A DNA stretch of 34,600 nt. Origin: an uncultured Pseudomonadota bacterium. Lineage in GTDB: Bacteria; Pseudomonadota; Gammaproteobacteria; Steroidobacterales; Steroidobacteraceae. The stretch spans positions 5,333 to 39,932 of the forward strand of contig CADEFQ010000025.1 in NCBI GenBank assembly GCA_902826635.1, in the 5' to 3' direction. This document shows, piece after piece, positions 16,323-25,555 of the stretch; position 1 is the first letter of the stretch; every line of letters begins with the position of its first letter. The notes under the pieces were generated by a model. It did not search any database, had not been told where the DNA came from, and saw only the letters and a list, made by a program, of their open reading frames with translations. A program made the position numbers and the translations under genes.

Positions 16323-17995
16323 GGCGCGTCCTCCCCGGTGAGTACCGTCTCGATGTAGATGCGCGGGGCGCGCAGCGAGGCCGCCGTGTCTTCCAGGAAT
16401 TGCATCGCGGGCCCGGCGGCTAGCGTCAGCGCGATACACAGCAGCACGAGTATCGCGACCGGCGCGGCTTCGAACACACGCAACCGCGGGGTGTTGCGTC
16501 CGGTCACCGACCAGAAGAGGCGCATGCCGATGCGTGTCAGCGCGACGAGGCTCGCGAGGCCCGCCGCGAGCGTCATGAACACCAGCATCCAGGCCGCCGT
16601 CGCCCACGAAGCGCCGGCGGCCGCGTGTACCGCCGCGGACAGCAGCGCGAACTTCGCCACGAAGCCCGACAGCGGCGGCGACCCGGTCACGAGCAACACG
16701 CAGCACACGAACATGAGCCCCATGAACACCATGGCGCCGGGGATCGCGACGCCCACTTCATCATCCTCCGCGTGCGGCGCAGGGGTGCGTCGCACGCCGA
16801 AGGGTACGTAGCCCCCGGGCGTTCCGCCCGCCGGGATCGCAGGCGGCGCCGGCTCGCGCGCGGTGGGCGTGCGCCGCGCCCGGTCGGTCATGCCCACGAG
16901 CATGAAGAAGGCCGCGGTCGCGAGCACGGAACCGACGAGGTAGAAGAGCGCCGGCGCGAGCAGCGGCGGGTGGTCGAGGCCCATCACCGTCAGGACCAGG
17001 CCGGTGGAGAGGATCACGGAGTAGCCGACCAGTCGCGACAGTTGTTGAGCCGCGATCGTGCCGAAGATTCCGTAACCCATGGTCGCGATGCCGAGGTAGT
17101 ACAGGCCACCGTGAAAGAGATCCGGCCGCAACAGCGCCGAACCCTCGGCGTGCGCCAGCGCGTCTGCGCTCCCGATCAGGGAGCCAAGACGCAGCAGCGC
17201 GTACACCCCGACTTTCGTCAGGATCGCGAAGACGGCCGCGACGGGCGCGCTCGCCGCCGCGTAGGCACCCGGCAGCCAGAAGTTGAGTGGCCAGCAACCA
17301 GCCTTGGTCAGGAAGGCCACGCCGAGGATCGCCACCGCCGCGTCGAAGAGCGAGCGATCCGCGTGTGAGAGTGCCGCCGCCCGGGCCGGCAGATCCGCCA
17401 TGTTGAGAGTGCCCGTGACGCCGTAGATCAGCGACACGCCGATCAGGAACAGCAGCGACCCGACGAGGTTGACGACAATGTAGTGCAAGCCGCTCTTCAC
17501 GCGCTGCGCGTTCGAGCCGTGCAGCAGCAGGCCGTAAGACGCCGCGAGCAGCACCTCGAAGCACACGAAGAGGTTGAACAGGTCGCCGGTCAGGAATGCA
17601 CCGTTGACCCCCGCGAGCAACAATTGCAACAGCGTGTGGAAGTGCGGCCCGACGCGATCCCAGTAGGCGAGCGAATTGACGAATGCCGCGAGCCCGACGA
17701 CCGCGGACAGGATCAGCATCAGGCCGGTGAGACGGTCGATGACCAGCACGATGCCGAACGGCGCCTGCCAGCCTCCGATTGCGTATGCGCCGACCCCCCG
17801 TGACCAGATATCGGGAAACGCCTCGGTGGTGAGTGCGAGCAACAGGATTGCCGCGACGAGTTGCACGAGGATCGACACGCACGCGACGGCGACGCGCAGC
17901 GCGCGCGCGCGCTCGGCAAGGAACAGTATCGCTGCGGCGGCGAGCAGCGGCACGACGATCGGCACGGCGGGCAGGTGCTGAAGCCACGGGCTCAT
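16319..17995 (-). CDS. mrpD: Mrp/Pha cation:proton antiporter subunit D (NuoN/M-like)
   Basis: A 558-aa integral membrane subunit related to proton-pumping NADH-dehydrogenase subunits. The key charged residues are visible: E147 in LFVCFEVLLAASYGL and K231 in FLTKAGCWPLNFWLPGAYAAASAPVAAVFAILTKVGVYALLR, with further helices to residue 540. A hydrophilic stretch of about 45 residues, rich in Pro, Arg and Thr (about 371-416), ends in EDDEVGVAIPG. Proteobacterial PhaD proteins have a loop at this place ending the same way, though its sequence is variable. ATG 17995 overlaps the mrpC stop by four bases, and the 3' end overlaps mrpE. Confidence 0.95.
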   Translation of the reverse strand: MSPWLQHLPAVPIVVPLLAAAAILFLAERARALRVAVACVSILVQLVAAILLLALTTEAFPDIWSRGVGAYAIGGWQAPFGIVLVIDRLTGLMLILSAVVGLAAFVNSLAYWDRVGPHFHTLLQLLLAGVNGAFLTGDLFNLFVCFEVLLAASYGLLLHGSNAQRVKSGLHYIVVNLVGSLLFLIGVSLIYGVTGTLNMADLPARAAALSHADRSLFDAAVAILGVAFLTKAGCWPLNFWLPGAYAAASAPVAAVFAILTKVGVYALLRLGSLIGSADALAHAEGSALLRPDLFHGGLYYLGIATMGYGIFGTIAAQQLSRLVGYSVILSTGLVLTVMGLDHPPLLAPALFYLVGSVLATAAFFMLVGMTDRARRTPTAREPAPPAIPAGGTPGGYVPFGVRRTPAPHAEDDEVGVAIPGAMVFMGLMFVCCVLLVTGSPPLSGFVAKFALLSAAVHAAAGASWATAAWMLVFMTLAAGLASLVALTRIGMRLFWSVTGRNTPRLRVFEAAPVAILVLLCIALTLAAGPAMQFLEDTAASLRAPRIYIETVLTGEDAP

Positions 17996-18330
17996 TGCGA
18001 CTCCCGCCCATCGACGTGGTCGGTGCCGGTCAGCCCGCGTGCCACGAGCAGCACCACGAGCAGGAGCGCCGTGGTCGCAAAGCCGATCACGATCGCGGTG
18101 AGGACGAGCGCTTGCGGCAACGGGTCGGCGTAGAGCGCCGGATCGGCGGCGCCCGGGGCGACGATCGGCGCCTTGCCGATCGCGAGCCGGCCCATGCCGA
18201 AGATGAAGAGATTGACCGCATACGAGAGCAGCGCAAGCCCGACGATCATCTGGAACGTGCGCGGCCGCAGCAGCAGCCACACGCCGGAGCCGGAGAGAAT
18301 GCCGATCGCGATGGCGAAGAGGATCTCCAC
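17992..18330 (-). CDS. mrpC: Mrp/Pha cation:proton antiporter subunit C (NuoK-like)
   Basis: A 112-aa protein with three membrane helices, homologous to NuoK. It contains IGILSGSGVWLLLRPRTFQMIVGLALLSYAVNLFIFGMGR and the conserved ADPLPQALVLTAIVIGFATTAL. The start is GTG 18330, with GGGAG six bases upstream. It lies two bases after the mrpA stop and overlaps mrpD by four bases. The frame stays open far upstream antisense to mrpA, but only this part is coding. Confidence 0.93.
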   Translation of the reverse strand: MEILFAIAIGILSGSGVWLLLRPRTFQMIVGLALLSYAVNLFIFGMGRLAIGKAPIVAPGAADPALYADPLPQALVLTAIVIGFATTALLLVVLLVARGLTGTDHVDGRESQ

Positions 18331-18332
18331 GG

Positions 18333-21224
18333 TCAGCTCCCTGCCGGCTCGCGCGTGACCGCCGCGCGCGGACTGCGGAACGACTGGTGCGCAAGCGCGA
18401 TGAGCATCAGCAGGGTTGCGCCGACGACCACGAGATAGACGCCGAGGTCGAACAGCAGCACGCTGCCGACGTGCACCTCGCCGATGATCGGCAACGGGAT
18501 ATCGGCGCCGAGGCTCGTGAGAAATGGCCGCCCGACCGCCGAGGCCAGCACCCCGGCGCCGCCCGCCGTCGTGAGCCCGAGCGCGACCCAGAACTGCGGG
18601 TGGATGCGCATGCGCCATTCAACCCACATCGCGCCGCCCACCATGTATTGCGTGATGAAGGCGGTGGCCATGACGAGACCGCCGACGAAACCTCCGCCGG
18701 GCGCATCGTGGCCGCGCAACAGCAGGTAGATCGCGACCAGCGCGGCCATCGGCAGCAGCAGGCGCACGAGGACGGCCGGAATCGCGAGGCCGCCGGCCGG
18801 CAGCAAGGCGGCGGGGTCGAACGCGAGCGCATCGCCGCCCGCCCCGCCGCGCTGCGCGCGCGGCACATCGATACTCTCGGGCGCCGGCCGGAAGCGACGC
18901 AGCAGTGCGTACACGGTCAACGCCACGATCGCGACGACGGTGATCTCGCCCAAAGTGTCGAAGCCGCGAAAGTCGACCAGGATCACGTTCACCACATTGT
19001 GCCCGCCGCCGTCCGGAAGCGCGCGCGCGGTGAAGAACCGCGCGATGCTGTCGCGCGGCGCGCGCGTCAGCACTGCAAACGACAGCAGTGCGAGCCCGCC
19101 GCCGACGAACACGGCGACCACGAAGTCGCGGATCCGGCGCAGGCGCGCCTGCCGCGAGCGCCGATCGGGGTCGTCGAGTTCCAGGCGTCGCGGCAACCAG
19201 CGCAGGCCGAGGAGCAACAGTACGAGCGTGACGACTTCGACCGCAATCTGGGTGAGCGCGAGATCCGGCGCCGAGAACCACGCGAAGGTGAGGCTCGTGA
19301 AGAGCCCTGCGCCAGCGAGCATGATCAGCGCCGCGAGCCGATGGAACTTCGCCTGCACCGCGGCGCCCACCGCACACGCGCAGCCCATGAGCCACGGCAG
19401 CACGTACACGGCATCGATCGGTGTCAGCGGCGCGCTGCCCCGCCCGAGGCCGTTCGGGATCAGCGGTATCGCGGCGACCGCGAACGCCACGCACACGATC
19501 AGGAAAAGCTGGGGCTGCAGGCGGCGAGAGGACGCGAAGCGCACCATGCGTTCCGCAAAGCGGTGCTGGGCCACGATCAGGAGGTCGAACACGCGCCGAC
19601 CGTCGAACGGCGCGCGCAGCGGTGCAGCGCCCGTGGCACGCTGGCCATAGATATACCGCAGCAGATACAGGCCCACGCCGCCCGCGAGCGCAATCACGCT
19701 CATGAGGAGCGGCAGCGTGAAGCCGTGCCACAGTACGAGACTGTACGCGGGCGTTTCGGTGCCGAGGATCGCCTGCACGGCCAGCGACAGAGCCGGCCCG
19801 ATCGTGCGCGCCGGAAAGATGCCGACCAGCAGGCACGCGGCGACGAGCAGCACGCTCGGCAGCAGCATCCACCGTGTCGGCTCGTGCGGCGCGCGCGGCA
19901 GGTCCTGCGCGGGTGCGCCGAAGAACACCTGGTGAATGAGCCGCAATGAGTAAGCCACGCTGAAGACACCGGCAAGTGTCGCGAGCGCCGGCAAGCCGAA
20001 GCGCAGCAACGACCGCTCGCCCGCAAAGATTGCTTCGGCGAAGAACATCTCTTTTGACAGGAACCCGTTGAGCAGTGGGACGCCCGCCATCGCCGCCGCC
20101 GCCACCGTCGCCACCGTGGCCGTGATCGGCATCGCTCGCGCGAGGCCATTGAGCCGTCGCAGGTCCCGCGTGCCCGCTTCATGGTCGACGATGCCGGCCG
20201 CCATGAAAAGCGACGCCTTGAAGGTCGCATGGTTCATCATGTGGAAAACGGCTGCGACGAGCGCCAGCTTGCTGTTCATGCCGAGCAGCAACGTGATGAG
20301 ACCAAGGTGGCTCACCGTCGAGTAGGCGAGCACGCCTTTCATGTCGCGCTGGAACAGCGCCGCGGCCGCGCCGATCAGCAACGACGCGAGCCCGGCGCCC
20401 GACACGAGCGCGAACCAGAGATCGGTGCCGGACAACACGGGCCAGAGTCGCGCGAGCAGGAACACCCCCGCCTTGACCATCGTGGCGGAGTGCAGGTAGG
20501 CCGACACCGGCGTCGGCGCCGCCATTGCGTGCGGCAGCCAGAAGTGAAACGGGAACTGCGCGCTCTTTGTGAGCGCCCCCACGAGAATCAGCACGAGCAT
20601 CACGGGATACCACGGATGCGCGCGCACGGAATCGCCCGACGCGAGGACCCGCTCGAGGTCGAAGCCGCCCGCCATCGTCCCGAGCAGGATGACGCCGGCG
20701 AGCAGGCAGAAGCCGCCGGTCGCGGTCACCGTGAGCGCCATGCGTGCGCCCTGCCGCGCATCCACGCGCTGGTACCAGTACGCGATCAGCATGAAGGAGC
20801 TGAAGCTCGTCAGTTCCCAGAACACGACGAGCTGGACCAGGTTGCCCGACAGCACGATGCCCAGCATCGAGCCCATGAACGCGAGCAGGAAGGAAAAGAA
20901 GCGCGGCACGGGATCCCGCGGCGACATGTAGTAGCGTGCATAGATCACGACCAGCACGCCCATCAGCGACACGAGCAGCGTGAACAGCCAGGCGTAGCCG
21001 TCCATGCGCAGGTAGAAGTCGAGCCCCGCCTGCGGCAACCACGGCGCGACGAGGCGCACGACGCCGCCCGCCGCCACCTGCGGGTACAACGCAAGTGTCG
21101 ACACCATGCAGGTGAGCGCGACCAGGCCTGCGAGCCAGGACTCGGCATTCCGTGCATTCGCCGGCAGGAACGCCGCGCACAGGCTGCCCGCAAATGGCAA
21201 CAGGACGATCAGCGCCAGCGACAT
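18333..21224 (-). CDS. mrpA: Fused Mrp/Pha antiporter subunit A plus B (PhaAB type)
   Basis: A 963-aa membrane protein of about 20 helices or more. The N-terminal two-thirds is NuoL-like MrpA (MDGYAWLFTLLVSLMGVLVVIYARYYM, FWELTSFSSFMLI, LTKSAQFPFHFWLPHAMAAPTPVSAYLHSATMVKAG). This is followed by an MbhD/E-like segment (DLALTQIAVEVVTLVLLLLGLRWLP). The last part (about residue 800 onward) is a complete MrpB domain with LLRGHDAPGGGFVGGLVMATAFITQYM and LLFDLGVYLVVVGATLLML. The A-B fusion explains why no separate mrpB gene is present, as in proteobacterial Pha systems. ATG 21224 is chosen because MSLALIVLLPFAGSLCAAF is the family start; the long upstream frame is antisense shadow of the glycosylase. 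Only 35 bases separate it from alkA. Confidence 0.95.
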   Translation of the reverse strand: MSLALIVLLPFAGSLCAAFLPANARNAESWLAGLVALTCMVSTLALYPQVAAGGVVRLVAPWLPQAGLDFYLRMDGYAWLFTLLVSLMGVLVVIYARYYMSPRDPVPRFFSFLLAFMGSMLGIVLSGNLVQLVVFWELTSFSSFMLIAYWYQRVDARQGARMALTVTATGGFCLLAGVILLGTMAGGFDLERVLASGDSVRAHPWYPVMLVLILVGALTKSAQFPFHFWLPHAMAAPTPVSAYLHSATMVKAGVFLLARLWPVLSGTDLWFALVSGAGLASLLIGAAAALFQRDMKGVLAYSTVSHLGLITLLLGMNSKLALVAAVFHMMNHATFKASLFMAAGIVDHEAGTRDLRRLNGLARAMPITATVATVAAAAMAGVPLLNGFLSKEMFFAEAIFAGERSLLRFGLPALATLAGVFSVAYSLRLIHQVFFGAPAQDLPRAPHEPTRWMLLPSVLLVAACLLVGIFPARTIGPALSLAVQAILGTETPAYSLVLWHGFTLPLLMSVIALAGGVGLYLLRYIYGQRATGAAPLRAPFDGRRVFDLLIVAQHRFAERMVRFASSRRLQPQLFLIVCVAFAVAAIPLIPNGLGRGSAPLTPIDAVYVLPWLMGCACAVGAAVQAKFHRLAALIMLAGAGLFTSLTFAWFSAPDLALTQIAVEVVTLVLLLLGLRWLPRRLELDDPDRRSRQARLRRIRDFVVAVFVGGGLALLSFAVLTRAPRDSIARFFTARALPDGGGHNVVNVILVDFRGFDTLGEITVVAIVALTVYALLRRFRPAPESIDVPRAQRGGAGGDALAFDPAALLPAGGLAIPAVLVRLLLPMAALVAIYLLLRGHDAPGGGFVGGLVMATAFITQYMVGGAMWVEWRMRIHPQFWVALGLTTAGGAGVLASAVGRPFLTSLGADIPLPIIGEVHVGSVLLFDLGVYLVVVGATLLMLIALAHQSFRSPRAAVTREPAGS

Positions 21225-21259
21225 GACGATCCACGCATGACCTGCATTGTAGGCACAGG

Positions 21260-22180
21260 CTATGCGGGGCTGCGCGGTGTCCCGATGAGGCCTTTCGCGA
21301 GGAGGCTGCCGCCGAGCGCGCAGAAGTAAAGATAGCCGCGCAAGTCGCCGAAGCGCGCGATCGCCCGCCGCACTTTGCGTTCGTCCTGCGTGCCGAGCAG
21401 CACCCGCAGGTTGCGCTCCGCACCGACGTCGCCCGGCGGAAACATGTCGAGCCGCCCGAGGCCCCGCAGCAGCACGAGCCCCGCGGTCCACGGGCCGACG
21501 CCGCGCAGCGCCACGAGGCGCTCCTCGGCCGCGGCCGTCGGCAGCGTCTCGAGATCCGCTTCGCACAACTCGCCGCGCACGATCGCACGCGCCACGTCCT
21601 GCAGCGTGCGCGCTTTCTGGGCGCTCAGCCCGCAGCCGCGCAGTCCGGCCGGTCGCGCCCGCGCGATCGTCGCGGCGGCCGGGAAGGCCCGATGGCACTC
21701 GCTGCCGTGCGTCGCGGCGCCATAGCGCTCCACCATGCGCCCCACGACCGCGACGCCGGCGTCGAGACTCACCTGCTGGAACGGCACGACACAGGCAAAT
21801 GCCTCGAAGAGATCGGGGAAGCGCGGCGGGCGCAGGCCACGCAGCGCGCGCGCGGTGCCCGCCATGGCCGGCTCACCCTCCGCGCGTGCCCGCAGCGGCG
21901 CCGGATCGATATCGAGGCCCAGGATACGGCGCAGCTGGCGCGCGACGTCGCGGCGCGCGACAGCTCCCGCACGATGGCCGGTACCGCGTACGACGCAACG
22001 CAAGTCCGGCTGGTCCACGCTGCCGTGGTTCTCGACCTCGGCAAGGGCGACACCGCCCGGGATGCGAAATGCGCGCCGGTAGCAGCCGTTCAGCCAGACG
22101 TCCACAAGATTTCCCGGCCGGCGTTGCAGGACCCGAACGGTCGCTTCGAGGTGAAAGGGCCCGCGGGTCGCGAGCCTCAT
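21260..22180 (-). CDS. AlkA-like DNA-3-methyladenine glycosylase (HhH-GPD)
   Basis: A 306-aa base-excision-repair glycosylase. The N-terminal domain (about 1-115) is the AlkA-type beta domain. The HhH-GPD core follows, with FEAFACVVPFQQVSLD, CGLSAQKARTLQDVARAI, the helix-hairpin-helix LVALRGVGPWTAGLVLLRGLG (222-242) and the catalytic aspartate D251 in DMFPPGDVGAERNL. No C-terminal Fe-S cysteine cluster is present, which excludes the Nth/MutY branch. It likely removes alkylated purines, fitting with the AidB-like gene elsewhere in the window. The start is ATG 22180, 30 bases after the DUF488 stop. The paralogue type (AlkA versus a related 8-oxoG glycosylase) is not certain. Confidence 0.87.
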   Translation of the reverse strand: MRLATRGPFHLEATVRVLQRRPGNLVDVWLNGCYRRAFRIPGGVALAEVENHGSVDQPDLRCVVRGTGHRAGAVARRDVARQLRRILGLDIDPAPLRARAEGEPAMAGTARALRGLRPPRFPDLFEAFACVVPFQQVSLDAGVAVVGRMVERYGAATHGSECHRAFPAAATIARARPAGLRGCGLSAQKARTLQDVARAIVRGELCEADLETLPTAAAEERLVALRGVGPWTAGLVLLRGLGRLDMFPPGDVGAERNLRVLLGTQDERKVRRAIARFGDLRGYLYFCALGGSLLAKGLIGTPRSPA

Positions 22181-22210
22181 CGTCGCGGTCGCTTCATGGA
22201 TGCGGCCGGC

Positions 22211-22558
22211 TCACTGCCGTGCATCGAGGAAATTTCGCAGCACCACCGCGCTATTGTGTTCGACGTCGCGCGCGCTGTAGAGCAGCGTCACCGCACCGCG
22301 CCGGCCCGCGGCGAGGATCGGTTCCCACTCGCGGCGGTTGGCCCCGAGTTCCTTGCGGTAGCGCCGCTGGAATTCAGGCCAGCGCTCCACCCGGTGCCCG
22401 TACCAGGTGCGCAGTGCTGCGCTCGGCGCAACGTCCTTCCGCCACACGACCGCCTCGAGCGCCTCTTTCTTCACGCCACGCGGCCAGAGCCGCTCGACGA
22501 GGAATCGCCGGCCGTCGCCGCGTTGGCGGGGTTCATAGACGCGTTTGATTCGAATCAT
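22211..22558 (-). CDS. DUF488 family protein
   Basis: A 115-aa soluble protein with the DUF488 signatures MIRIKRVYEP, GRRFLVERLWPRGVKKEAL, WRKDVAPSAALRTWYGH, RWPEFQRRYRKEL and VTLLYSARDVEHNSAVVLRNFL. Family function is not established; members are often found near stress genes. ATG 22558 overlaps the stop of the glucoamylase gene by four bases (ATGA), so translation is probably coupled. It is followed after 30 bases by the AlkA-like gene. Confidence 0.9.
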   Translation of the reverse strand: MIRIKRVYEPRQRGDGRRFLVERLWPRGVKKEALEAVVWRKDVAPSAALRTWYGHRVERWPEFQRRYRKELGANRREWEPILAAGRRGAVTLLYSARDVEHNSAVVLRNFLDARQ

Positions 22559-24891
22559 GCCTGCACTCCCTCGATCTTCACTTCGAAATTCTCCCCTTCC
22601 CAGCGATCCGCTTCGGGCCAGCGAAACGTGAAGCGGATGCGCGTTCCCGCGCGCAGCGCCTGCGTCGGGATGTCGGCGACGTGCACGCCGAGCCCGCTGT
22701 TGCGCGTCACCGTATCCTGCACCGAGCTCCAGTCGTTCGCGCTCCAGTGGACCACGGCCGGATCGAGCGTTTCGATGCGCAACACCTGGCCCGGCGACAT
22801 CGTGGCGATGCGATCCGCAAATCGCCACACACTGCGGGGCGAACTCACGCGATCGACGAGATAACGCCGCACCGTCTGCGGCGGAAGATCGAAGACCCGC
22901 CCGTCGTGCAGGGAACGGCAGAGCTTCACGTATTCGGCGTGGGCCCACACGAGCGGCATCGCGGAGCCCGCCGGCTTGCCGAGCGCGAGCGCGCGCGCCG
23001 GAATGTCCGCGGCATCCCACACCTGTTCCGGCAGCAAGCCGCCGTCGTTGGCGAATTGCCCGCAGGTTTCCTGCAGCCGGCGCGCCGCGTCGATCCGGCC
23101 GGCCGCGAGTTCGTAGTGGGCGCGCTCGGCGGTCAGCAGCGGCCACGCGCGACCGATCCCGCCGCCATCGTAAGGCGCACCATTTGCGTACTCGCCATAG
23201 ACGTCGCCGTTGTAGCGATGCCAGCACGGCCCGTAGGGTGTCTCCGTGCGCAGCAGTGCGTCGATCACGCGCACGGTGTCGATGATCCGCGGGTCGTCGG
23301 GGGCGCGCAGGCCGAAGCGCACCAGCGCGAGTGCGTCGGGACTCACGACGTGCGCATCGACGCAAGCCGGTGTCGCCGTGCGCACGTAGTACCCCGCGAC
23401 GGAGTAGCGCGTACACCAGTCACTGCCGGTCACCAGCAACCAGCGGTCGATCGAGGCGAACCATGCGTCGGCGGTCTCACGCAGGTATGCGCCCGCCTCG
23501 AGGTCCTGCACCAGGTCCGCCAGATCCGCTGCCGCCAGCAGCGCGGCGATTTCGGCCGCGATCGTGAAGGGCGAATACCCGCCCCGCTCTTCCCATCGAT
23601 CCTGCTGGCTCGCGGGGCCGTTGCGCAACAGCCAGCTCGCCGCCTTGCGCACCATCGGCCACAGCCCGCGCAGCTCGGGGTCAGGCAGCGCGCCGTCGCG
23701 CCGCGCGATATCGACCAGCAGGATCGGCAGCGCCGTCTCGTCCATTTGCAGCCCGTGCCAGTACGGCGTGCCGTCGAGCCACAGGTTTTGCGCCCAATGG
23801 CCGTCGGCCTCCTGCAACACGCGCAGGCACGACAGCACGCGCCGCACGTCCGCGTGCGCGCCCGCGGCCAGCAGGCCGACCGCGCATTCGACCAGATCGC
23901 GCGGCCAAAGCAGGTGGTAGCCGCCGAGATCGTCGTCCCCCTTGCTGAACCCCCACGGTATCGACAGGCTCGCGATCATTCCGCCGGGGAAGATCTTGCC
24001 TTCGTGCGCGCGCATGACCATCGTGCTCGTGCGATACAGGTTGGCGCGCGCCGAAGTCCGCGGCGATTCGAGGTGCAGCAGCGTTTCCTGCCATGCGCGC
24101 CAGCGGCGCACGTACCCCGCCTGGGTCGCGGCGAAATCGACCGCCAGCGCCGCGCGCGCATGGGCGCCCGCCTCGGCGGCGTTGCGGCCGAACGCGAGTG
24201 CGAGCACGACGTCGCCGGTTGCGCGCCAGTCGATCTCACCCGCGAGCGCCACGTTGCCGTTGCGCGCGTGCGTCGCGCCGCTCGTGAGCTCGCCGTGGGC
24301 GGCGAGGTCCTGCCAGCCGTCGGAGCGGCCCACGAATCCTGCCGTGCACGTGAGCCACGGCGTCGAGCAGACGAGCGCCAGCGCGCGGCCGTCGCGCTCC
24401 GCGAACAGCATCTTCACACCCTTGTATTCACCCACCCACGCGGTGTTGTCCGCGCCCTGGTTGCCGAGGTGCGGTGCCAGCAATGCGTACAGCCTGAGCG
24501 ATCGGTCGGTTCCGTTCGGCGTGAAGCGGATGCGCTGCAGCAGCACCGGTCGGTCGGGGTCGGTGCAGATTTCCTTCTCGATGCGGTAGCGCCCGTGTGC
24601 GCAGGCACTCACGAGCCGATACGCCGGCACGCCCTCCTCGGCGTAGCCGATCGTGCTCGTCGCGTGACGCTTCTCCTCGGAGAAAAAACCATCGCCGGTC
24701 ACAACGAGCCCGAGATCGCGGATCGCCGCCTGGTCGATCCGCGGGTAGAAGACCTCGTTCACGATGCCGTGGCTCAGCGTGAACCAGACATTGCTCGCGT
24801 GATGCAGGGCCGTGCCGACACCGGACTTCGCGCTCGAAGTCCAGCGGGCGGGACTGCCGGGCCAGCCGCGGGCGTCGACGTCAGGAGGCAT
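22555..24891 (-). CDS. GH15 glucoamylase / glucodextranase-like glycoside hydrolase
   Basis: A 778-aa enzyme releasing glucose from non-reducing ends of alpha-glucans. The N-terminal region is the beta-sandwich seen in prokaryotic glucoamylases (FTLSHGIVNEVFYPRIDQAAIRDLGLVVTG). The catalytic (alpha/alpha)6 barrel has YHLLWPRDLVECAVGLL, GLQMDETALPILL, the general-acid segment RWEERGGYSPFT (E434/E435) and the general-base segment GGLLPEQVWD (E622). A C-terminal beta domain follows (about 690 to end). No signal peptide is seen, so a cytoplasmic or storage-glucan role is possible. ATG 24891 is preferred over TTG 24918; it overlaps the SOD stop by 11 bases. Its place between SOD and DUF488 suggests a stress-related unit. 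Confidence 0.88.
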   Translation of the reverse strand: MPPDVDARGWPGSPARWTSSAKSGVGTALHHASNVWFTLSHGIVNEVFYPRIDQAAIRDLGLVVTGDGFFSEEKRHATSTIGYAEEGVPAYRLVSACAHGRYRIEKEICTDPDRPVLLQRIRFTPNGTDRSLRLYALLAPHLGNQGADNTAWVGEYKGVKMLFAERDGRALALVCSTPWLTCTAGFVGRSDGWQDLAAHGELTSGATHARNGNVALAGEIDWRATGDVVLALAFGRNAAEAGAHARAALAVDFAATQAGYVRRWRAWQETLLHLESPRTSARANLYRTSTMVMRAHEGKIFPGGMIASLSIPWGFSKGDDDLGGYHLLWPRDLVECAVGLLAAGAHADVRRVLSCLRVLQEADGHWAQNLWLDGTPYWHGLQMDETALPILLVDIARRDGALPDPELRGLWPMVRKAASWLLRNGPASQQDRWEERGGYSPFTIAAEIAALLAAADLADLVQDLEAGAYLRETADAWFASIDRWLLVTGSDWCTRYSVAGYYVRTATPACVDAHVVSPDALALVRFGLRAPDDPRIIDTVRVIDALLRTETPYGPCWHRYNGDVYGEYANGAPYDGGGIGRAWPLLTAERAHYELAAGRIDAARRLQETCGQFANDGGLLPEQVWDAADIPARALALGKPAGSAMPLVWAHAEYVKLCRSLHDGRVFDLPPQTVRRYLVDRVSSPRSVWRFADRIATMSPGQVLRIETLDPAVVHWSANDWSSVQDTVTRNSGLGVHVADIPTQALRAGTRIRFTFRWPEADRWEGENFEVKIEGVQA

Positions 24892-25501
24892 GCCTGGCAC
24901 CCGCGAGACAGTCCTCAAGCGCGCGGTTTGCCGCGCCCCAATCGACGAGCTCGTCGAGGAAGGCGCGAATATAGGCGCCGCGGCGGTTCTGGTGATCGAG
25001 GTAGTAGGCGTGCTCCCACAGGTCGAGCGCGAGCAGCGCCACGTGACCGCGGACGATCGGCGTGTCGCCCGCCGCCGTCGCGACGATGCGCAGGCGGTCG
25101 TCCTTCCATGTCAGCCACAGCCAGCCGTTGCCGAACACCGTGGCCGCGGCGCCCTGGAACCGGCGCACGAAGCGCGGGTAACCGCCGAAGCGCGCGGCAA
25201 TGTGCCCGGCGACGGCGCCCGAGGCCTCGCCCCCGCCGCCCGCGCACATCGAACGCCAGAAGCAGTCGTGGTTCCAGGCTTCGGCGGCATGCCGGTACAG
25301 CGTGCGCAGGCGCGGAACGTAGCTCGCCTTTTTCACGATCTCTTCGAGTGGAAGATGTGCGAGCCCCGCGCCGTGGGCCAGCGCGACGGTGCGCTCGTAG
25401 TGATCGATGTGATGTCGCGTAAAGTGAAACGCGAGCGTGTCGCGCGACATCGCGGGCTCAAGCTCGTCCAGATCGAACCGCGCTTGCGGGAGCGGGAACA
25501 T
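24881..25501 (-). CDS. Fe/Mn-type superoxide dismutase with altered second-shell residues
   Basis: A 206-aa enzyme of the Fe/Mn SOD family, converting superoxide to oxygen and peroxide. All four metal ligands are visible: H26 (AFHF), H78 (AWNHDCFW), D160 and H164 (DLWEHAYYLDH). The second shell is unusual. The gateway tyrosine (Y34 in E. coli FeSOD) aligns with H34, with a tyrosine at 35, and the active-site glutamine four residues before the second histidine is E74. The GNGW and GDTP segments are of the Fe-type pattern, but metal choice cannot be called. There is no signal peptide. The start is ATG 25501, with GAAGGGTG upstream, and MFPLPQARFD matches usual SOD N-termini; longer starts lack a ribosome site. 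The gene overlaps the GH15 start by 11 bases. Confidence 0.85.
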   Translation of the reverse strand: MFPLPQARFDLDELEPAMSRDTLAFHFTRHHIDHYERTVALAHGAGLAHLPLEEIVKKASYVPRLRTLYRHAAEAWNHDCFWRSMCAGGGGEASGAVAGHIAARFGGYPRFVRRFQGAAATVFGNGWLWLTWKDDRLRIVATAAGDTPIVRGHVALLALDLWEHAYYLDHQNRRGAYIRAFLDELVDWGAANRALEDCLAGARHAS

Positions 25502-25555
25502 GGCACCCTTCGTGGGACAGATCACCGCAGCATTCGTTCCGGGCGTTTCATTACA

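Noticed and set aside
16745-16885. Hydrophilic Pro/Arg/Thr stretch in MrpD as a novel inserted domain
   Set aside because: Proteobacterial PhaD proteins have a variable loop here ending in the same EVGVAIPG; only its sequence differs, so it is not a new domain.
17995-18394. N-terminal extension of MrpD and of several other minus-strand genes
   Set aside because: Frames remain open upstream, but the extensions lie in other frames of the preceding gene; the ATGA/GTGA overlaps and family N-termini fix the shorter starts.
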